From assembly GCA_000415185.1 (NCBI GenBank), contig KE351647.1:119939-180823 (forward strand): a stretch of DNA of 60,885 nucleotides, given 5' to 3'. The notes beneath the pieces were generated by a model. That model was not told the origin of the DNA. It saw only the letters and a program-made list of their open reading frames with translations, and ran no database searches. The translations under genes and the position numbers were made by a program. The first letter of the stretch is position 1. Each line of letters starts with the position of its first letter. Shown in pieces: positions 43,797 to 52,641 of this stretch. This stretch comes from Enterococcus faecalis 13-SD-W-01 (lineage in GTDB: Bacteria > Bacillota > Bacilli > Lactobacillales > Enterococcaceae).

Positions 43797-44399
43797 CTAT
43801 TTTTTCATCATTAATTTCAATGCTTGACGCAGATATTCATCTGTTGTCAAATTGTCCAATTCTTTCAACTGTTTCTCAGCTCGTTTGATTTCTTTGTCGC
43901 TGTAGCCTAATGCTTTCAAGGCTTCCATTGCTTCTGAAAGTGCTACAGTATCTTCGGCCTCCGCATGATCAAACAAGTTCACTGGCAGAGCTCCCCCTAG
44001 TTCGCCAAGCTTGCCTTTCAAATCTAAAATCATCTGCTGCGCTGTTTTCTTTCCGACTCCAGGGAATTTCGTCAAATAAGTGACGTCTCCTGTTTCCATC
44101 GCTTGGATCAATCCAGCATGGTCATCGCTCGCCATGATTGCCAGCGCGCTTTTAGGTCCGATACCGGAAACACTGACTAGTTTCAAGAAAAGCTGTTTCT
44201 CTTCAAGAGTGCCAAATCCATAGAGCGAATGGGCATCTTCTCGAATCACTTGATGCAGATAAATCATGATTTCTTGGTTTAATTTACTGCTGTAACGGTA
44301 CGGATTTCCTAAAGCAATCTGATAGCCGATTCCTTGATTTTCAACGACAATATAATAAGGATTGATAAAAGTAACGATCCCTTTAAGATACTCATACAT
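43797..44399 (-). CDS. ruvA: Holliday junction DNA helicase subunit RuvA
   Basis: A Holliday-junction-binding tetramer subunit of 200 residues. N-terminal OB fold ([19 protein letters not shown]), two helix-hairpin-helix motifs ([13 protein letters not shown] near 75 and [14 protein letters not shown] near 110) and a C-terminal RuvB-binding helical domain ([17 protein letters not shown]). The start is ATG 44399, with AAAGAGGAAAAAG before it. A degenerate LexA-like site lies just upstream, consistent with SOS control of ruvAB in Firmicutes. Confidence 0.97.
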   Translation of the reverse strand: MYEYLKGIVTFINPYYIVVENQGIGYQIALGNPYRYSSKLNQEIMIYLHQVIREDAHSLYGFGTLEEKQLFLKLVSVSGIGPKSALAIMASDDHAGLIQAMETGDVTYLTKFPGVGKKTAQQMILDLKGKLGELGGALPVNLFDHAEAEDTVALSEAMEALKALGYSDKEIKRAEKQLKELDNLTTDEYLRQALKLMMKK

Positions 44400-44420
44400 T
44401 TCTTTTTCCTCTTTCTTTTC

Positions 44421-44434
44421 CACACATACGTTCC
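44421..44434 (-). promoter_or_regulatory. Possible LexA site upstream of ruvA
   Basis: GGAACGTATGTGTG on the minus strand resembles CGAAC-N4-GTTCG, with three mismatches. It overlaps a promoter-like pair TTGTGA/TATGTG. This is weak compared with the site at 52604. Confidence 0.4.
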
Positions 44435-44452
44435 CTTTATTTTATCACAAGT

Positions 44453-44500
44453 GAGAGGGTTGTGAAAGAGCAGTTTCTTTTCTGGGCTCGTACTTCTCGT
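44453..44500 (+). repeat. Degenerate nested-hairpin repeat fragment
   Basis: GAGAGGGTTGTGAAAG resembles the 5' box AGAGGTTGTGAA with one inserted G. Similarity fades after about 16 bases and no return arm is visible. It may be a decayed copy or chance. Confidence 0.35.
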
Positions 44501-44528
44501 ATTGAATCAATCAGCAAAATTTAATTAA

Positions 44529-44556
44529 GCCATCACAAAAAAATTGTGATGGCTTC
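44529..44556 (-). terminator. Terminator of the WxL operon
   Basis: GCCATCACAA/TTGTGATGGC perfect 10-bp stem with a T-rich loop on the minus strand, followed by TTAATT. It lies 13 nt after the last gene of the operon. Confidence 0.75.
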
Positions 44557-44568
44557 TCTGCTTCTAGA

Positions 44569-46662
44569 TTAATCTGGTGCATCTTCAAATGTCCAAATAA
44601 GCGAACTACTGTAATTACCTAGTCGATCAGTCGGATGCAAAAAGAGTCGAAGTTTGTTTTCTTTCCCTAAGGCAGAGGGACCACTTCCACTCCAAATAGC
44701 CTGATCTTCAGACGAAACTACAGTATCATTTTCTGAACTAGAAAAAATCAATGCATCTTTTAACTGGTCCTGATTCTCATTTTCCAAAGGTTGAGCAAGT
44801 CTTATTTTGATGGTCCAATGACTTCTTTCTAATTTGCTGTCATCTTCTACTCTGACTGCTTGTTCATTTTCAGCAGCAACCAATTGATCCGAAGCGGGAA
44901 TTTCTTTTGTACCAAACTCCAATTGTTCAGGCAAATATAATCTAGGACCAGCTTCTGGAATAAAAATCCTTGCTTCTTTCGTTGAACATTGTCCCTCTTC
45001 ATTTTGGATGAAAAATGCCACTTTTTTATTAAGCCAGTCTTCTGGCACTTGAAAATCAATAGTATCTTCTGCTTGTGCTGTTCCTTTATTATATTTTTTT
45101 AATACTTGCTGATGTTCTCCGCATTGCGCAATCAATTGGACAGATTGATGTATATCGTGTGAAAAGCGAAATGACAACTTTTTAATTCTCGAAAAACGAG
45201 GAATAACAATCGAATCCTCTGTGTTTTTCAGGGTAAATAATAGCGGTGCGCCTTTTTTATAGTGATGCGTAATTATTTGTGATTCAGGAGTAACGATAAT
45301 CTGGTCTTTTTCTTCAGGCTCTCGAATAGGATAATAGCCCTCAATCGCCGGATAAAATTCTGTTAGATCGACATTTTTCGTAATAAGCTGATTGATTGTT
45401 CCAGATTCTAATAACAACGTATTTTCTTCGTCCACATATTGAATCGTTATTTCCCCCATATAATCAATGTTGCTTTCAAGCTCTCCAACCAAGCTTTCTC
45501 CTTCACCAATATTCTCGTAAAGTTGTGCTTTTAAGTGGAAACAATCGTTTTCAATATTAGCAGTGTCGACCGGATTCTCTTTTCCGCCGATAAATAGATA
45601 GTGAACATTGAACTGATAACTGTTATCATAAAAATCTTTATTTTTTAAAATATCAGTTTTAGCATTGATCAACAAATTCCCCTCTGGATCGATTTGCTGG
45701 TCAAACCAATTTGTCCGATCGTTTCCGTAAAAGTCCTTCACTGTGATTCCTTTGATTTGAAATTGATTTTGGTCAGCAATTACCGCTTTATAAGACAAGG
45801 CATCTAGATAATGATCTGGCTCAATATAAGGTATCGTTTGCTGGAAAGAACTTATTACTTCATTGTTGACGATTTTTTGTCTATTGAGCTGCTGCGGATA
45901 GGCGTAGGGAAATTCAATATTTGGGAAAAATTGCGACAAATATTTTAATTCAGAGATTCCCGTTGGTGCAGACCGAGAATCGTTATTTTTGATAATGAAT
46001 TGAACTTTAGAGATAGGCTTTGTTGTGATTGCTACTTTGCACGTATCGTCCGCCCACTCATCACCAAGTCCTTTTCCTTTCAAATTCAAGACATCGTTAT
46101 TCTGCGTGTAGCTGATGGTAGAATCTGGTCTGGCAAATAAATTTTCAACTGTTGTACTTGCATTTGCAATACTAAGGTCTTTCCATTTATTAAGCCCCAT
46201 CTCATTGAAGGTTGTCTTAATGGTAAAAGGCTGCAGCTCTTTATCTAAAAATTCATAAGTGATTTTAGAGATACCTTCCGGCCAAATTTTTAATCTTAAA
46301 AATTCTGATCGAAATAATTGGAGGTCTGCTCCATTGGGTTGCATCATTTCTACAGAAACTTTGACGTTTACTGGCTGACCTTTGTAAAATCCAACATTTC
46401 GAATAAGAACAGCACTCTCTTTTACCGAATTGATTCCCGTTATGATTTTATCCCTAGTGACTTTTCCCGCTAATTTTTCAAATGTCGTCGCTTCCCCATT
46501 CCTCATAATAAACGTGTTGTCAGCTGGGATTTTTTCGGTTTCGACATTACGATAATAGGGCGATGCTGTGATAGGAATCAGCATTTCTGCATCTGTTTTT
46601 TTTATAGGGAAAAGAAAAACGCAGCCAAGTATCAATATGCACACTATAAAACATTTTTTCAT
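44569..46662 (-). CDS. Large secreted WxL-like surface protein
   Basis: 697 residues with an N-terminal signal peptide (FIVCILILGCVFLFPIKKTDA). The body is beta-rich, and a MucBP-like stretch (ITIQYVDEENTLL ... ITHHYKK) lies around 400-470. Near the end there is a WxL-like WTIKIRL and the distal motif SLIWTFEDAP, the pair used by WxL domains for non-covalent binding to peptidoglycan. It is the last gene of wxl-DUF916-LPXTG-large protein. In enterococci such proteins form surface complexes that bind host matrix or bile-stressed walls; for this one the ligand is unknown. Confidence 0.82.
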   Translation of the reverse strand: MKKCFIVCILILGCVFLFPIKKTDAEMLIPITASPYYRNVETEKIPADNTFIMRNGEATTFEKLAGKVTRDKIITGINSVKESAVLIRNVGFYKGQPVNVKVSVEMMQPNGADLQLFRSEFLRLKIWPEGISKITYEFLDKELQPFTIKTTFNEMGLNKWKDLSIANASTTVENLFARPDSTISYTQNNDVLNLKGKGLGDEWADDTCKVAITTKPISKVQFIIKNNDSRSAPTGISELKYLSQFFPNIEFPYAYPQQLNRQKIVNNEVISSFQQTIPYIEPDHYLDALSYKAVIADQNQFQIKGITVKDFYGNDRTNWFDQQIDPEGNLLINAKTDILKNKDFYDNSYQFNVHYLFIGGKENPVDTANIENDCFHLKAQLYENIGEGESLVGELESNIDYMGEITIQYVDEENTLLLESGTINQLITKNVDLTEFYPAIEGYYPIREPEEKDQIIVTPESQIITHHYKKGAPLLFTLKNTEDSIVIPRFSRIKKLSFRFSHDIHQSVQLIAQCGEHQQVLKKYNKGTAQAEDTIDFQVPEDWLNKKVAFFIQNEEGQCSTKEARIFIPEAGPRLYLPEQLEFGTKEIPASDQLVAAENEQAVRVEDDSKLERSHWTIKIRLAQPLENENQDQLKDALIFSSSENDTVVSSEDQAIWSGSGPSALGKENKLRLFLHPTDRLGNYSSSLIWTFEDAPD

Positions 46663-46713
46663 TTGTTCACCTCTTTTCAGCCAAAATCAGTACCGTTTTT
46701 ATAGAAGATTTTT

Positions 46714-47064
46714 CTAAGAAGGCTTCTTTTTATTTGATGTTTTGCTATGTTCAATTCTTCTATATATTACAAAGAAAAGTACCATTCCTAAAAAGCCAAT
46801 ACCCATTATTTCACTAAAAAATATTCTTTCTTCATTTGTTTTAGGCAGAAAACCAGCTATATTCTCTTCTGACATTTTTTCTGTCGTTTCTATTTCCACT
46901 TGATTTCGCTCTTCAGGTATCCTCACCTGCTTCATCGGAATAACTTTGTTTACAGGTGGATAAAATGTAATACTGGCTGCACTTCTAGTATTTTCTGATG
47001 CAGAGACTGGTACTGCTGCCCCAATCAGCAGTACCAGAAAAAATAAACGTGCTAATTTTTTCAT
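46714..47064 (-). CDS. Small LPXTG-type sortase-anchored protein
   Basis: 116 residues. The signal peptide (LARLFFLVLLIGAAVPVSA) is followed by a short exposed part, the sortase motif LPKTN near 73, a hydrophobic segment (IMGIGFLGMVLFFVIY) and a basic tail (RRIEHSKTSNKKKPS). Sortase would link it to the wall. Small LPXTG proteins are regular partners in WxL loci. It lies 14 nt after the DUF916 gene and 51 nt before the large surface protein. Confidence 0.88.
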   Translation of the reverse strand: MKKLARLFFLVLLIGAAVPVSASENTRSAASITFYPPVNKVIPMKQVRIPEERNQVEIETTEKMSEENIAGFLPKTNEERIFFSEIMGIGFLGMVLFFVIYRRIEHSKTSNKKKPS

Positions 47065-47078
47065 TTTCAGCCTCGATT

Positions 47079-48119
47079 CTATGGTTTTTTCTTTTTTAAT
47101 CTATAAATATACCAAATCAAGCCAAGTATGATCACTACGCAGAAAGCAAGAAGGCTATAAAATAAAAGATGATCTTCATTTTCTTCTTTTACCTCTACAG
47201 ATTTATGATTCAGCTGTTCATCTTCCCCTTTGATCTCAAAATCCTTTTTAAGTGTCCACTTTTTATTTTCATTGTTTCTCAACTGCATGTTCAATTCGTA
47301 TTTTCCTTTTTTCAAAGGCTCATTATCCCAGCTCAGCGGTAACTTGAATTTTGTTCTTGGTGCAAAGGATATTTTTTTATCAAACACACGTAAAGCTTTC
47401 TTTTCCCCATTTTTTTTAATAACAGCATGCATATCCATTTTGCTCATAAGAACCGGCTCTGGATTTTCTAAATCAGCAAAAATCGTCAAATAACCATTTT
47501 CTAAGCCAGGTGCTACATTTGTTAACTTAAACTTTGGCTGAATCTCTTTATCAGAACAATTCAATTTAGCACCAATCGTGTAGGCAAATTTATTCTTTAG
47601 ACTAAAACCATCATCCTTTACCTCTTTTTCTTGTGCTTTTTCATAACAATAGAACCCGCCTAAAACAGTACCATCAAACCCTTGTTCCGGAATCTTCAAC
47701 TGAAAAATTATCTCTCGTTCTTCTTCAGGTTTTAATGTCACTGTCTGCGGATCAGAAATCATCTCTTCGAAAGATGGTCCGCCGATTGTTTTTTGCCCGT
47801 GCATTGAATAATCGATCACACCGTTCAGATTTGTGTGCGCATTATTCGCTTCGATTATGATAGTTGTTGGTTTTGACTGATTATTTCGCAGTTTTATTAC
47901 TAGATTTTGGGTTTTCCCCGGTTGGACTTTCAAGTCATAATAACTTGCATCTGATTGTTGATTTTCGGGAAGAACTGCTTGTGCATCAAAAGATACTTTA
48001 TTTGATTCGGCAAAAGTTCGAGCAGGAAAACCGACCAAAAACAAACAGAACATACTCATAAAAAAGAAAAGTGCTTTTTCTCTTCTTCTTTTGCTTACGT
48101 TATTATGCTGGGGCATCAA
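47079..48119 (-). CDS. DUF916/DUF3324 membrane-anchored surface protein
   Basis: 346 residues. The N-terminal signal (ALFFFMSMFCLFLVGFPARTFA) is followed by DUF916 (about 40-165; YDLKVQPGKTQNLVIKLRN, DPQTVTLKPEEEREI), DUF3324 (about 170-300; FKLTNVAPGLENGYLTIFA) and a C-terminal membrane anchor with the tail RLKKKKP. The family is now viewed as a WxL-interacting, peptidoglycan-binding partner. It overlaps the wxl gene by 17 nt, indicating translational coupling. Confidence 0.9.
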   Translation of the reverse strand: MMPQHNNVSKRRREKALFFFMSMFCLFLVGFPARTFAESNKVSFDAQAVLPENQQSDASYYDLKVQPGKTQNLVIKLRNNQSKPTTIIIEANNAHTNLNGVIDYSMHGQKTIGGPSFEEMISDPQTVTLKPEEEREIIFQLKIPEQGFDGTVLGGFYCYEKAQEKEVKDDGFSLKNKFAYTIGAKLNCSDKEIQPKFKLTNVAPGLENGYLTIFADLENPEPVLMSKMDMHAVIKKNGEKKALRVFDKKISFAPRTKFKLPLSWDNEPLKKGKYELNMQLRNNENKKWTLKKDFEIKGEDEQLNHKSVEVKEENEDHLLFYSLLAFCVVIILGLIWYIYRLKKKKP

Positions 48120-48777
48120 TCAAAAACCACTTCAGTTCAGCTGTATAGCTTTGTGCTTCAACGCCTGCTCGTGGTACATGAAGCTTAACATTTTCATTCT
48201 GTCCATCGGTTCCTTCAAAAGCAGCCGCAAATGCTCCTGCACCCTGTCCTTCTTTCGCAGTCATGACTTCTTGATATTCTTGATTTAATTCAAAAACATT
48301 CCCAGATAATTCTGGCGCAGCAGATTGGTTGTTTTTTGTCATTACCTTTCCATTAGACAAGGACATTTTTGCACCAGTCAATTCTTTTCCATTTTCTCCA
48401 ATAAATGGCGACACAGCCACACTTAATGTCCAGCCTTTTGCTCCACCACGTGTATCATTCACTTGAACATACGGCTTTTTATTCAATGCATAGTAATCTG
48501 TATCTCCTTGTTGGATTTCTTGTTGACCAAATGTGATATTAGAGGCAAATGGAATTGACAAAGCCCCCGAATCTCCTGTGCTTGGATCATCATCATTCGT
48601 ATCATCCGAGATGATGGGATCAACTTTCTCACCTGATCCTGGCATTAAAGTGATGTGTGTTTTATTTGTCGATTCTAGTAGCTGACTCGCTGTTTTTTCA
48701 GTTGCAAAGACCGTGGTTCCTGCCGCATTCAAGGCCAATAGACCTAATGCAGCTGTGGCAATCATTGTTTTTTTCAT
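48103..48777 (-). CDS. WxL-domain surface protein
   Basis: 224 residues with a signal peptide cleaved near VFATEKTA. The proximal motif GWTLSVAVSPF (near residue 120) and the C-terminal distal motif YTAELKWFLIDAPA define the WxL domain, which binds peptidoglycan non-covalently. The size fits the small WxL proteins of enterococcal loci. It is the first gene of the four-gene operon. An AATTTTC/GAAAAT inverted repeat lies about 85 bp upstream, and an Mga-like regulator gene precedes it on the same strand. Confidence 0.93.
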   Translation of the reverse strand: MKKTMIATAALGLLALNAAGTTVFATEKTASQLLESTNKTHITLMPGSGEKVDPIISDDTNDDDPSTGDSGALSIPFASNITFGQQEIQQGDTDYYALNKKPYVQVNDTRGGAKGWTLSVAVSPFIGENGKELTGAKMSLSNGKVMTKNNQSAAPELSGNVFELNQEYQEVMTAKEGQGAGAFAAAFEGTDGQNENVKLHVPRAGVEAQSYTAELKWFLIDAPA

Positions 48778-48920
48778 TTTGAAACTCCTCCTAAATAATA
48801 ATTGATCTAATTTGATCTAAAGAGATTCTCCCATGCCCGATATGCATTTTCTAGTTTAAAAATTTTCTCGAAAATAGAAGAAAATTAAAAGTAAGTTTTC
48901 GAACTCTCAAAATACGCATA

Positions 48921-48959
48921 AAAAAACCCGTTTGCTTTTTTAATGCAAACGAGTTTTTT
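48921..48959. terminator. Terminator overlapping the end of the Mga-like gene
   Basis: AAAAAACCCGTTTGC/GCAAACGAGTTTTTT stem. The gene's stop codon at 48940-48942 lies in the loop. It separates the regulator from the WxL operon, which therefore needs its own promoter between 48778 and 48920. Confidence 0.85.
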
Positions 48960-50415
48960 GCTTAGTTAATTCATACAGTTTTTCCTCTAATTGACGCCAA
49001 TTTCGTTCTGTAGGAATATTTTTCATCAAAACCAGCGGCGTTTCCCCGGTATCTAAATAATAATTTGAAATAACTAAATCAACATTCGAAACCTTTGTTT
49101 TGTAATCATAAAAAGCGAAAACATACGAATGGCCAAAATAGCTGTGGATTTTATTCATTAGCCAAAGTCGGTGGGTGTGATGAAGATCATCTTTCACTAA
49201 AATTTTAAGTGGATCAAAGCGTTTCAAAAATAAATGATAGTAATCCAGTACATAATAATAATCTAAAAATAACTGTTCCCAGTTTTCTAACACTTTACTG
49301 AGTTCTTTATCTGCTGTCTTATTCAATTTTTTTCGCAAATCTTCCATCACCTGATAAGCTTCAGGATCTTCTTCTTTGATTTCAGTGACATATGAACGAT
49401 TAAAAAAAAGGTCAGTATTTCCATAAAACAGAAGACTTCTTTCGTGAAAAGCTGCAAAATTAAAGACCAGTTCTGGATCGGCTATATCCAGTTCAAACCC
49501 AAATGTACTCTTTAATGTTTTTGCCATATTCTGAATCGCTCGATAGGAACAGGTACTGTTCTTTTTGTGAGACAATGCGTGACTGTTTTCATATTTTTTG
49601 TTCCCATCAATAACACCAAATGCATAAATGACTCGATAAAGAAAATACAGTTCATCTTCCTCAAAAATAAAACCGGCTTTTTCTGCCCAATCTCTTAATA
49701 AACCAAAGTATTGGTCCATATCTGCAACTTTTTTGTACTTTCTGTCTATGCAGATTTTTTTGACTTGGCTCCGTTCTAAATTAATTGTCAGCCAATAAGA
49801 AAAAACACGTTTTTGGAATGGGTCGAATGAAATTTGGTACACTTCTTCAAAAGAATCAGCGGCGCTTTCTATTTTGCTGAGTTCTGTTTTAAAAGGCCAG
49901 TAGCCGTTGCTTTCACGCGTTGAATGCCAATAAAAATAATAATAAAAACTCCGAACGCTGATTTCGTCTGCATTCAAATCCAATTTGAAGGACTGGAAGT
50001 CAAGGCGATACCGTTCGAAATACGGACGGAGAAGTTTAGCATAACGGAAAACAGTAGAAACACTGGTAAATTGTTCTTCTGCATAATCCTTTATTGTTTT
50101 TTCAGGATAATTGTACATAAAGTTGATTAAATTGTAGTTATAAGAGGATCGATAAAAGTAAAGATAGATATTATAGATGGGAAAATCTTCTTCTTTTTGT
50201 ACGCGGAATTGTTTGTTGTTGTCATTTTTCAAAATGATTTTACTGTTGTATTGCTGGAATAAATGTGTCAATTCTTCTATATAAGATAATATGGTTTTAT
50301 CTGTAACACGCAAGATTTTTTTCAGTTCTGACATGGTACACCAATTGTTTTTTTCTAACAGATATTCTAGTAAAAGGACTTTTTTCAGCGATGTCTTTGT
50401 TAAAAACGTTTGCAT
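48940..50415 (-). CDS. Mga-like helix-turn-helix regulator next to the WxL operon
   Basis: 491 residues. N-terminal winged helix (about 10-55, TMSELKKILRVTDKTILSYI), Mga HTH (about 85-150, KDYAEEQFTSVSTVFRYAKLL), a long helical middle rich in Tyr/Phe and a C-terminal EIIB-like part (SNVDLVISNYYLDT). GAGGTGTG supports the ATG at 50415. It lies directly upstream of the WxL operon in the same direction, the arrangement described for regulators of enterococcal WxL loci, so it is the probable activator. Confidence 0.8.
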   Translation of the reverse strand: MQTFLTKTSLKKVLLLEYLLEKNNWCTMSELKKILRVTDKTILSYIEELTHLFQQYNSKIILKNDNNKQFRVQKEEDFPIYNIYLYFYRSSYNYNLINFMYNYPEKTIKDYAEEQFTSVSTVFRYAKLLRPYFERYRLDFQSFKLDLNADEISVRSFYYYFYWHSTRESNGYWPFKTELSKIESAADSFEEVYQISFDPFQKRVFSYWLTINLERSQVKKICIDRKYKKVADMDQYFGLLRDWAEKAGFIFEEDELYFLYRVIYAFGVIDGNKKYENSHALSHKKNSTCSYRAIQNMAKTLKSTFGFELDIADPELVFNFAAFHERSLLFYGNTDLFFNRSYVTEIKEEDPEAYQVMEDLRKKLNKTADKELSKVLENWEQLFLDYYYVLDYYHLFLKRFDPLKILVKDDLHHTHRLWLMNKIHSYFGHSYVFAFYDYKTKVSNVDLVISNYYLDTGETPLVLMKNIPTERNWRQLEEKLYELTKQKTRLH

Positions 50416-50520
50416 ATTTTCACACCTCATTTACTCTCTATTTACTGAAAGAATGGACTCCCTTCATTCGTATTTCTTTAGTCGAATGAAAGAAGCCCAA
50501 TTTTCTCATGTTTTTTCTAG

Positions 50521-51369
50521 CTATAAATCGTCTATTCCATAACGCTGGATTTTCTTTGTTTTATATAAGTAGAATAAAATACCCATAGTCAAGAGAGCTA
50601 GAATTAACGTAGCTGATAAAGAGGCTTCAGCGCCAAAATTGTCACCTGTCCATAATGTATGTCCTTCTTTTACTAAAGTAGAAAAATAACCTGGTTCATT
50701 TGTACCACTGACAGGTATTCCCAGCAACGAACCTTGTGTCCAATTCCACGTGATATGTGCTCCTATTGCGGTGAATAAACTTCCGCTCAAATACATAATC
50801 GCCCCGAAAAAGCAGCCTGCAAGAAAAACATTCATTAATCCGACCATAGACACATTAGGATTCAATCCATGTACAAGAGCAAACAAAAACGCTGATATAA
50901 GTAAAGCAACCATTGGACCAAATCTTAATAAACGATGTTGAATAAATCCACGAAAAAGCAGCTCTTCGGTCATTCCCACTGCGATGAAAACAATGAAATG
51001 AACAGCTAATTCGTAAAAATCTTGATTTCCTGATTTTAGCGTGTATAAACCTGACAAATAAAGTGGCAGCGTGATAATTAGAAAAATTGCTACCCCAATA
51101 ACTAAACCGCCGATTCCATGCAAATAATCTTTTTTGCGCCAATAAATACCGTATTCTTTCAATGATCTTCTCTCGATTTTTCCCGCCAAATAAATGCCAA
51201 ACAAACTAATAAGGATGTTTGCTATTGTTCCTAACGCTGTACCTAAAAGTGACAAGTTTTTAGGAAACAAATCGGCAACGATATTATTTCCTAATATCCC
51301 AACTACAAAACCTAGCACTGCAACTACTACTGCTAATGTTGAAAGTACATAATTTCTTTTCATCATCAT
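50521..51369 (-). CDS. CPBP-family intramembrane glutamic protease
   Basis: 282 residues with eight or so membrane helices. The ABI/CPBP motifs are in order: EELLFRGFIQHRL (motif 1, Glu-Glu and Arg, near 135), FALVHGLNPN (motif 2 with His, near 165) and HITWN (motif 3, near 205). The family includes CAAX-prenyl endopeptidases and bacteriocin-immunity or membrane-stress proteins. GGAGGTATGATG precedes tandem ATG codons. No bacteriocin gene lies nearby, so an immunity role is not supported here. Confidence 0.9.
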   Translation of the reverse strand: MMMKRNYVLSTLAVVVAVLGFVVGILGNNIVADLFPKNLSLLGTALGTIANILISLFGIYLAGKIERRSLKEYGIYWRKKDYLHGIGGLVIGVAIFLIITLPLYLSGLYTLKSGNQDFYELAVHFIVFIAVGMTEELLFRGFIQHRLLRFGPMVALLISAFLFALVHGLNPNVSMVGLMNVFLAGCFFGAIMYLSGSLFTAIGAHITWNWTQGSLLGIPVSGTNEPGYFSTLVKEGHTLWTGDNFGAEASLSATLILALLTMGILFYLYKTKKIQRYGIDDL

Positions 51370-51596
51370 ACCTCCTTTATATCTAGTATAACAAGATTGG
51401 TTATTTTTTTCCGTTTCGAACCAACGGCTTTTTGAATGTTAGTTATTGTTCAAGAAATTATGGGTTTATTTCAGAATGTAAAATACATAAAGCAACCTGA
51501 CTCTAGAAAATACGAAAAATAATTTGATACGATTCTGAACTAATAAAAATAGCGTTCTCTTAATGAACTTTCATCTTTTCTTCCACGTATTTTTGG

Positions 51597-51602
51597 TATA
51601 AT
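51597..51602 (+). promoter_or_regulatory. Extended -10 promoter of the 288-residue gene
   Basis: TGGTATAAT (TG-N-TATAAT) ends at 51602, 48 nt before the start codon; the -35 is poor, as usual for extended -10 promoters. The remainder of 51370-51590 shows no clear feature. Confidence 0.65.
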
Positions 51603-51650
51603 CAGAAAAACTTATTTCAAGATATGTTATCTATAAAGAAGGAGAAGAAA

Positions 51651-52517
51651 ATGCGTCATACGAAAGGAATCATTTTAGGAGCGGCAGCGCTATTCCTGGC
51701 TGGAGCAGCTTATACTGTTCTAACAATACACAAAGAAAAAGAAGAAGCATCACGTCCATCTACATATACATACACGAAAAAAAGTGAAACTGAAGAAAAG
51801 AAAAGAGAGATAACTGTTACACCTGTATCTGTCGATAACGAAATCACGACAAAACAAGAAGCTGTTTACCGCATGATCAACGCCATCGACTACTATCACA
51901 GTATCGATGTTCAATTTACTTATGTAGTAAAAACAGGCGAATCAGCTAAGTCCATTCATCTTTCTGCGGTAAACATGCCAGATAACCACTTAACGCAAAT
52001 CGAGACAAATACCGATGAATCAGGTCAAGATATCGTACTTTACGAAAACGGATCGATCTATTCAGAAAAGTACAGTCAAATAAACCATAACCCTAGTCAA
52101 ACGCATCAATCTAAATCAGCGAGTGACCCGGAAAACAGTCAGGCTATGACTTTAGCGGAAAGTGTCACTGTTGAAGCAGATGGCACAAAATCCTATAACG
52201 CACGGCAAGATTTAAATCATTTCACCACTGCAAAAATCGTAGCTTTGCCTTCTGAACTTGCACTTAGAATTTTAGAAGATCCCTCACTTTATGAACTGAC
52301 CGGCACTGAACTGATTTGCGGACGTAACACCATTGTTATAGAAGGTACTTTTTCTGGTGACAATCAGACAATCTATCAAGGCGATTATTTCAAATTGAAT
52401 GTGGATGCTAAAACAGGTGTGTTATTAGGTATGAGCGTGACTCAAAATGAACAAGAAAAAGAGTATGTCAAAGTGGAATCTGTGGCATTTGATCAAGTAC
52501 CGGCTGCATTCCAATAA
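51651..52517 (+). CDS. Membrane-anchored extracellular protein, function unknown
   Basis: 288 residues. A short basic N-terminus and one hydrophobic segment (GIILGAAALFLAGAAYTVL) anchor or export it; there is no lipobox cysteine. The linker is charged and low-complexity (EEKKREITVT). The C-terminal 200 residues look like a beta-rich domain, faintly recalling MucB/LolA-like folds (IVIEGTFSGDNQTIYQGDYF, NVDAKTGVLLGM), but I would not name a family. GAAGGAGAAGAAA supports ATG 51651. It is monocistronic with a strong terminator. Confidence 0.72.
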   Translation: MRHTKGIILGAAALFLAGAAYTVLTIHKEKEEASRPSTYTYTKKSETEEKKREITVTPVSVDNEITTKQEAVYRMINAIDYYHSIDVQFTYVVKTGESAKSIHLSAVNMPDNHLTQIETNTDESGQDIVLYENGSIYSEKYSQINHNPSQTHQSKSASDPENSQAMTLAESVTVEADGTKSYNARQDLNHFTTAKIVALPSELALRILEDPSLYELTGTELICGRNTIVIEGTFSGDNQTIYQGDYFKLNVDAKTGVLLGMSVTQNEQEKEYVKVESVAFDQVPAAFQ

Positions 52518-52522
52518 AAAAA

Positions 52523-52567
52523 CCAGCCAGCTATTCAAGGTATAAGAAATAGCTGGCTGGTTTTTTT
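52523..52567 (+). terminator. Terminator of the 288-residue gene
   Basis: CCAGCCAGCTATT/AATAGCTGGCTGG, a perfect 13-bp stem, then T7. Confidence 0.95.
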
Positions 52568-52590
52568 CTTTGGACTTCCTTTTGTTTTTA

Positions 52591-52620
52591 TTGACACGAA
52601 ACGCGAACATATGTTCTAAT
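52591..52620 (+). promoter_or_regulatory. LexA-controlled SOS promoter
   Basis: TTGACA (52591-52596), an 18-bp spacer and TCTAAT (52615-52620). The spacer carries CGAACATATGTTCT (52604-52617), which matches the Gram-positive LexA box CGAACRNRYGTTCG at all but the last base. The operon downstream should be induced by DNA damage. Confidence 0.93.
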
Positions 52621-52641
52621 TGATATGTCGAGGTGAATGTT

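Noticed and set aside
48861-48875. CodY box upstream of the WxL gene (AATTTTCTCGAAAAT)
   Set aside because: The half-sites are one base too far out of register for the CodY consensus; it is only an inverted repeat of unknown use.
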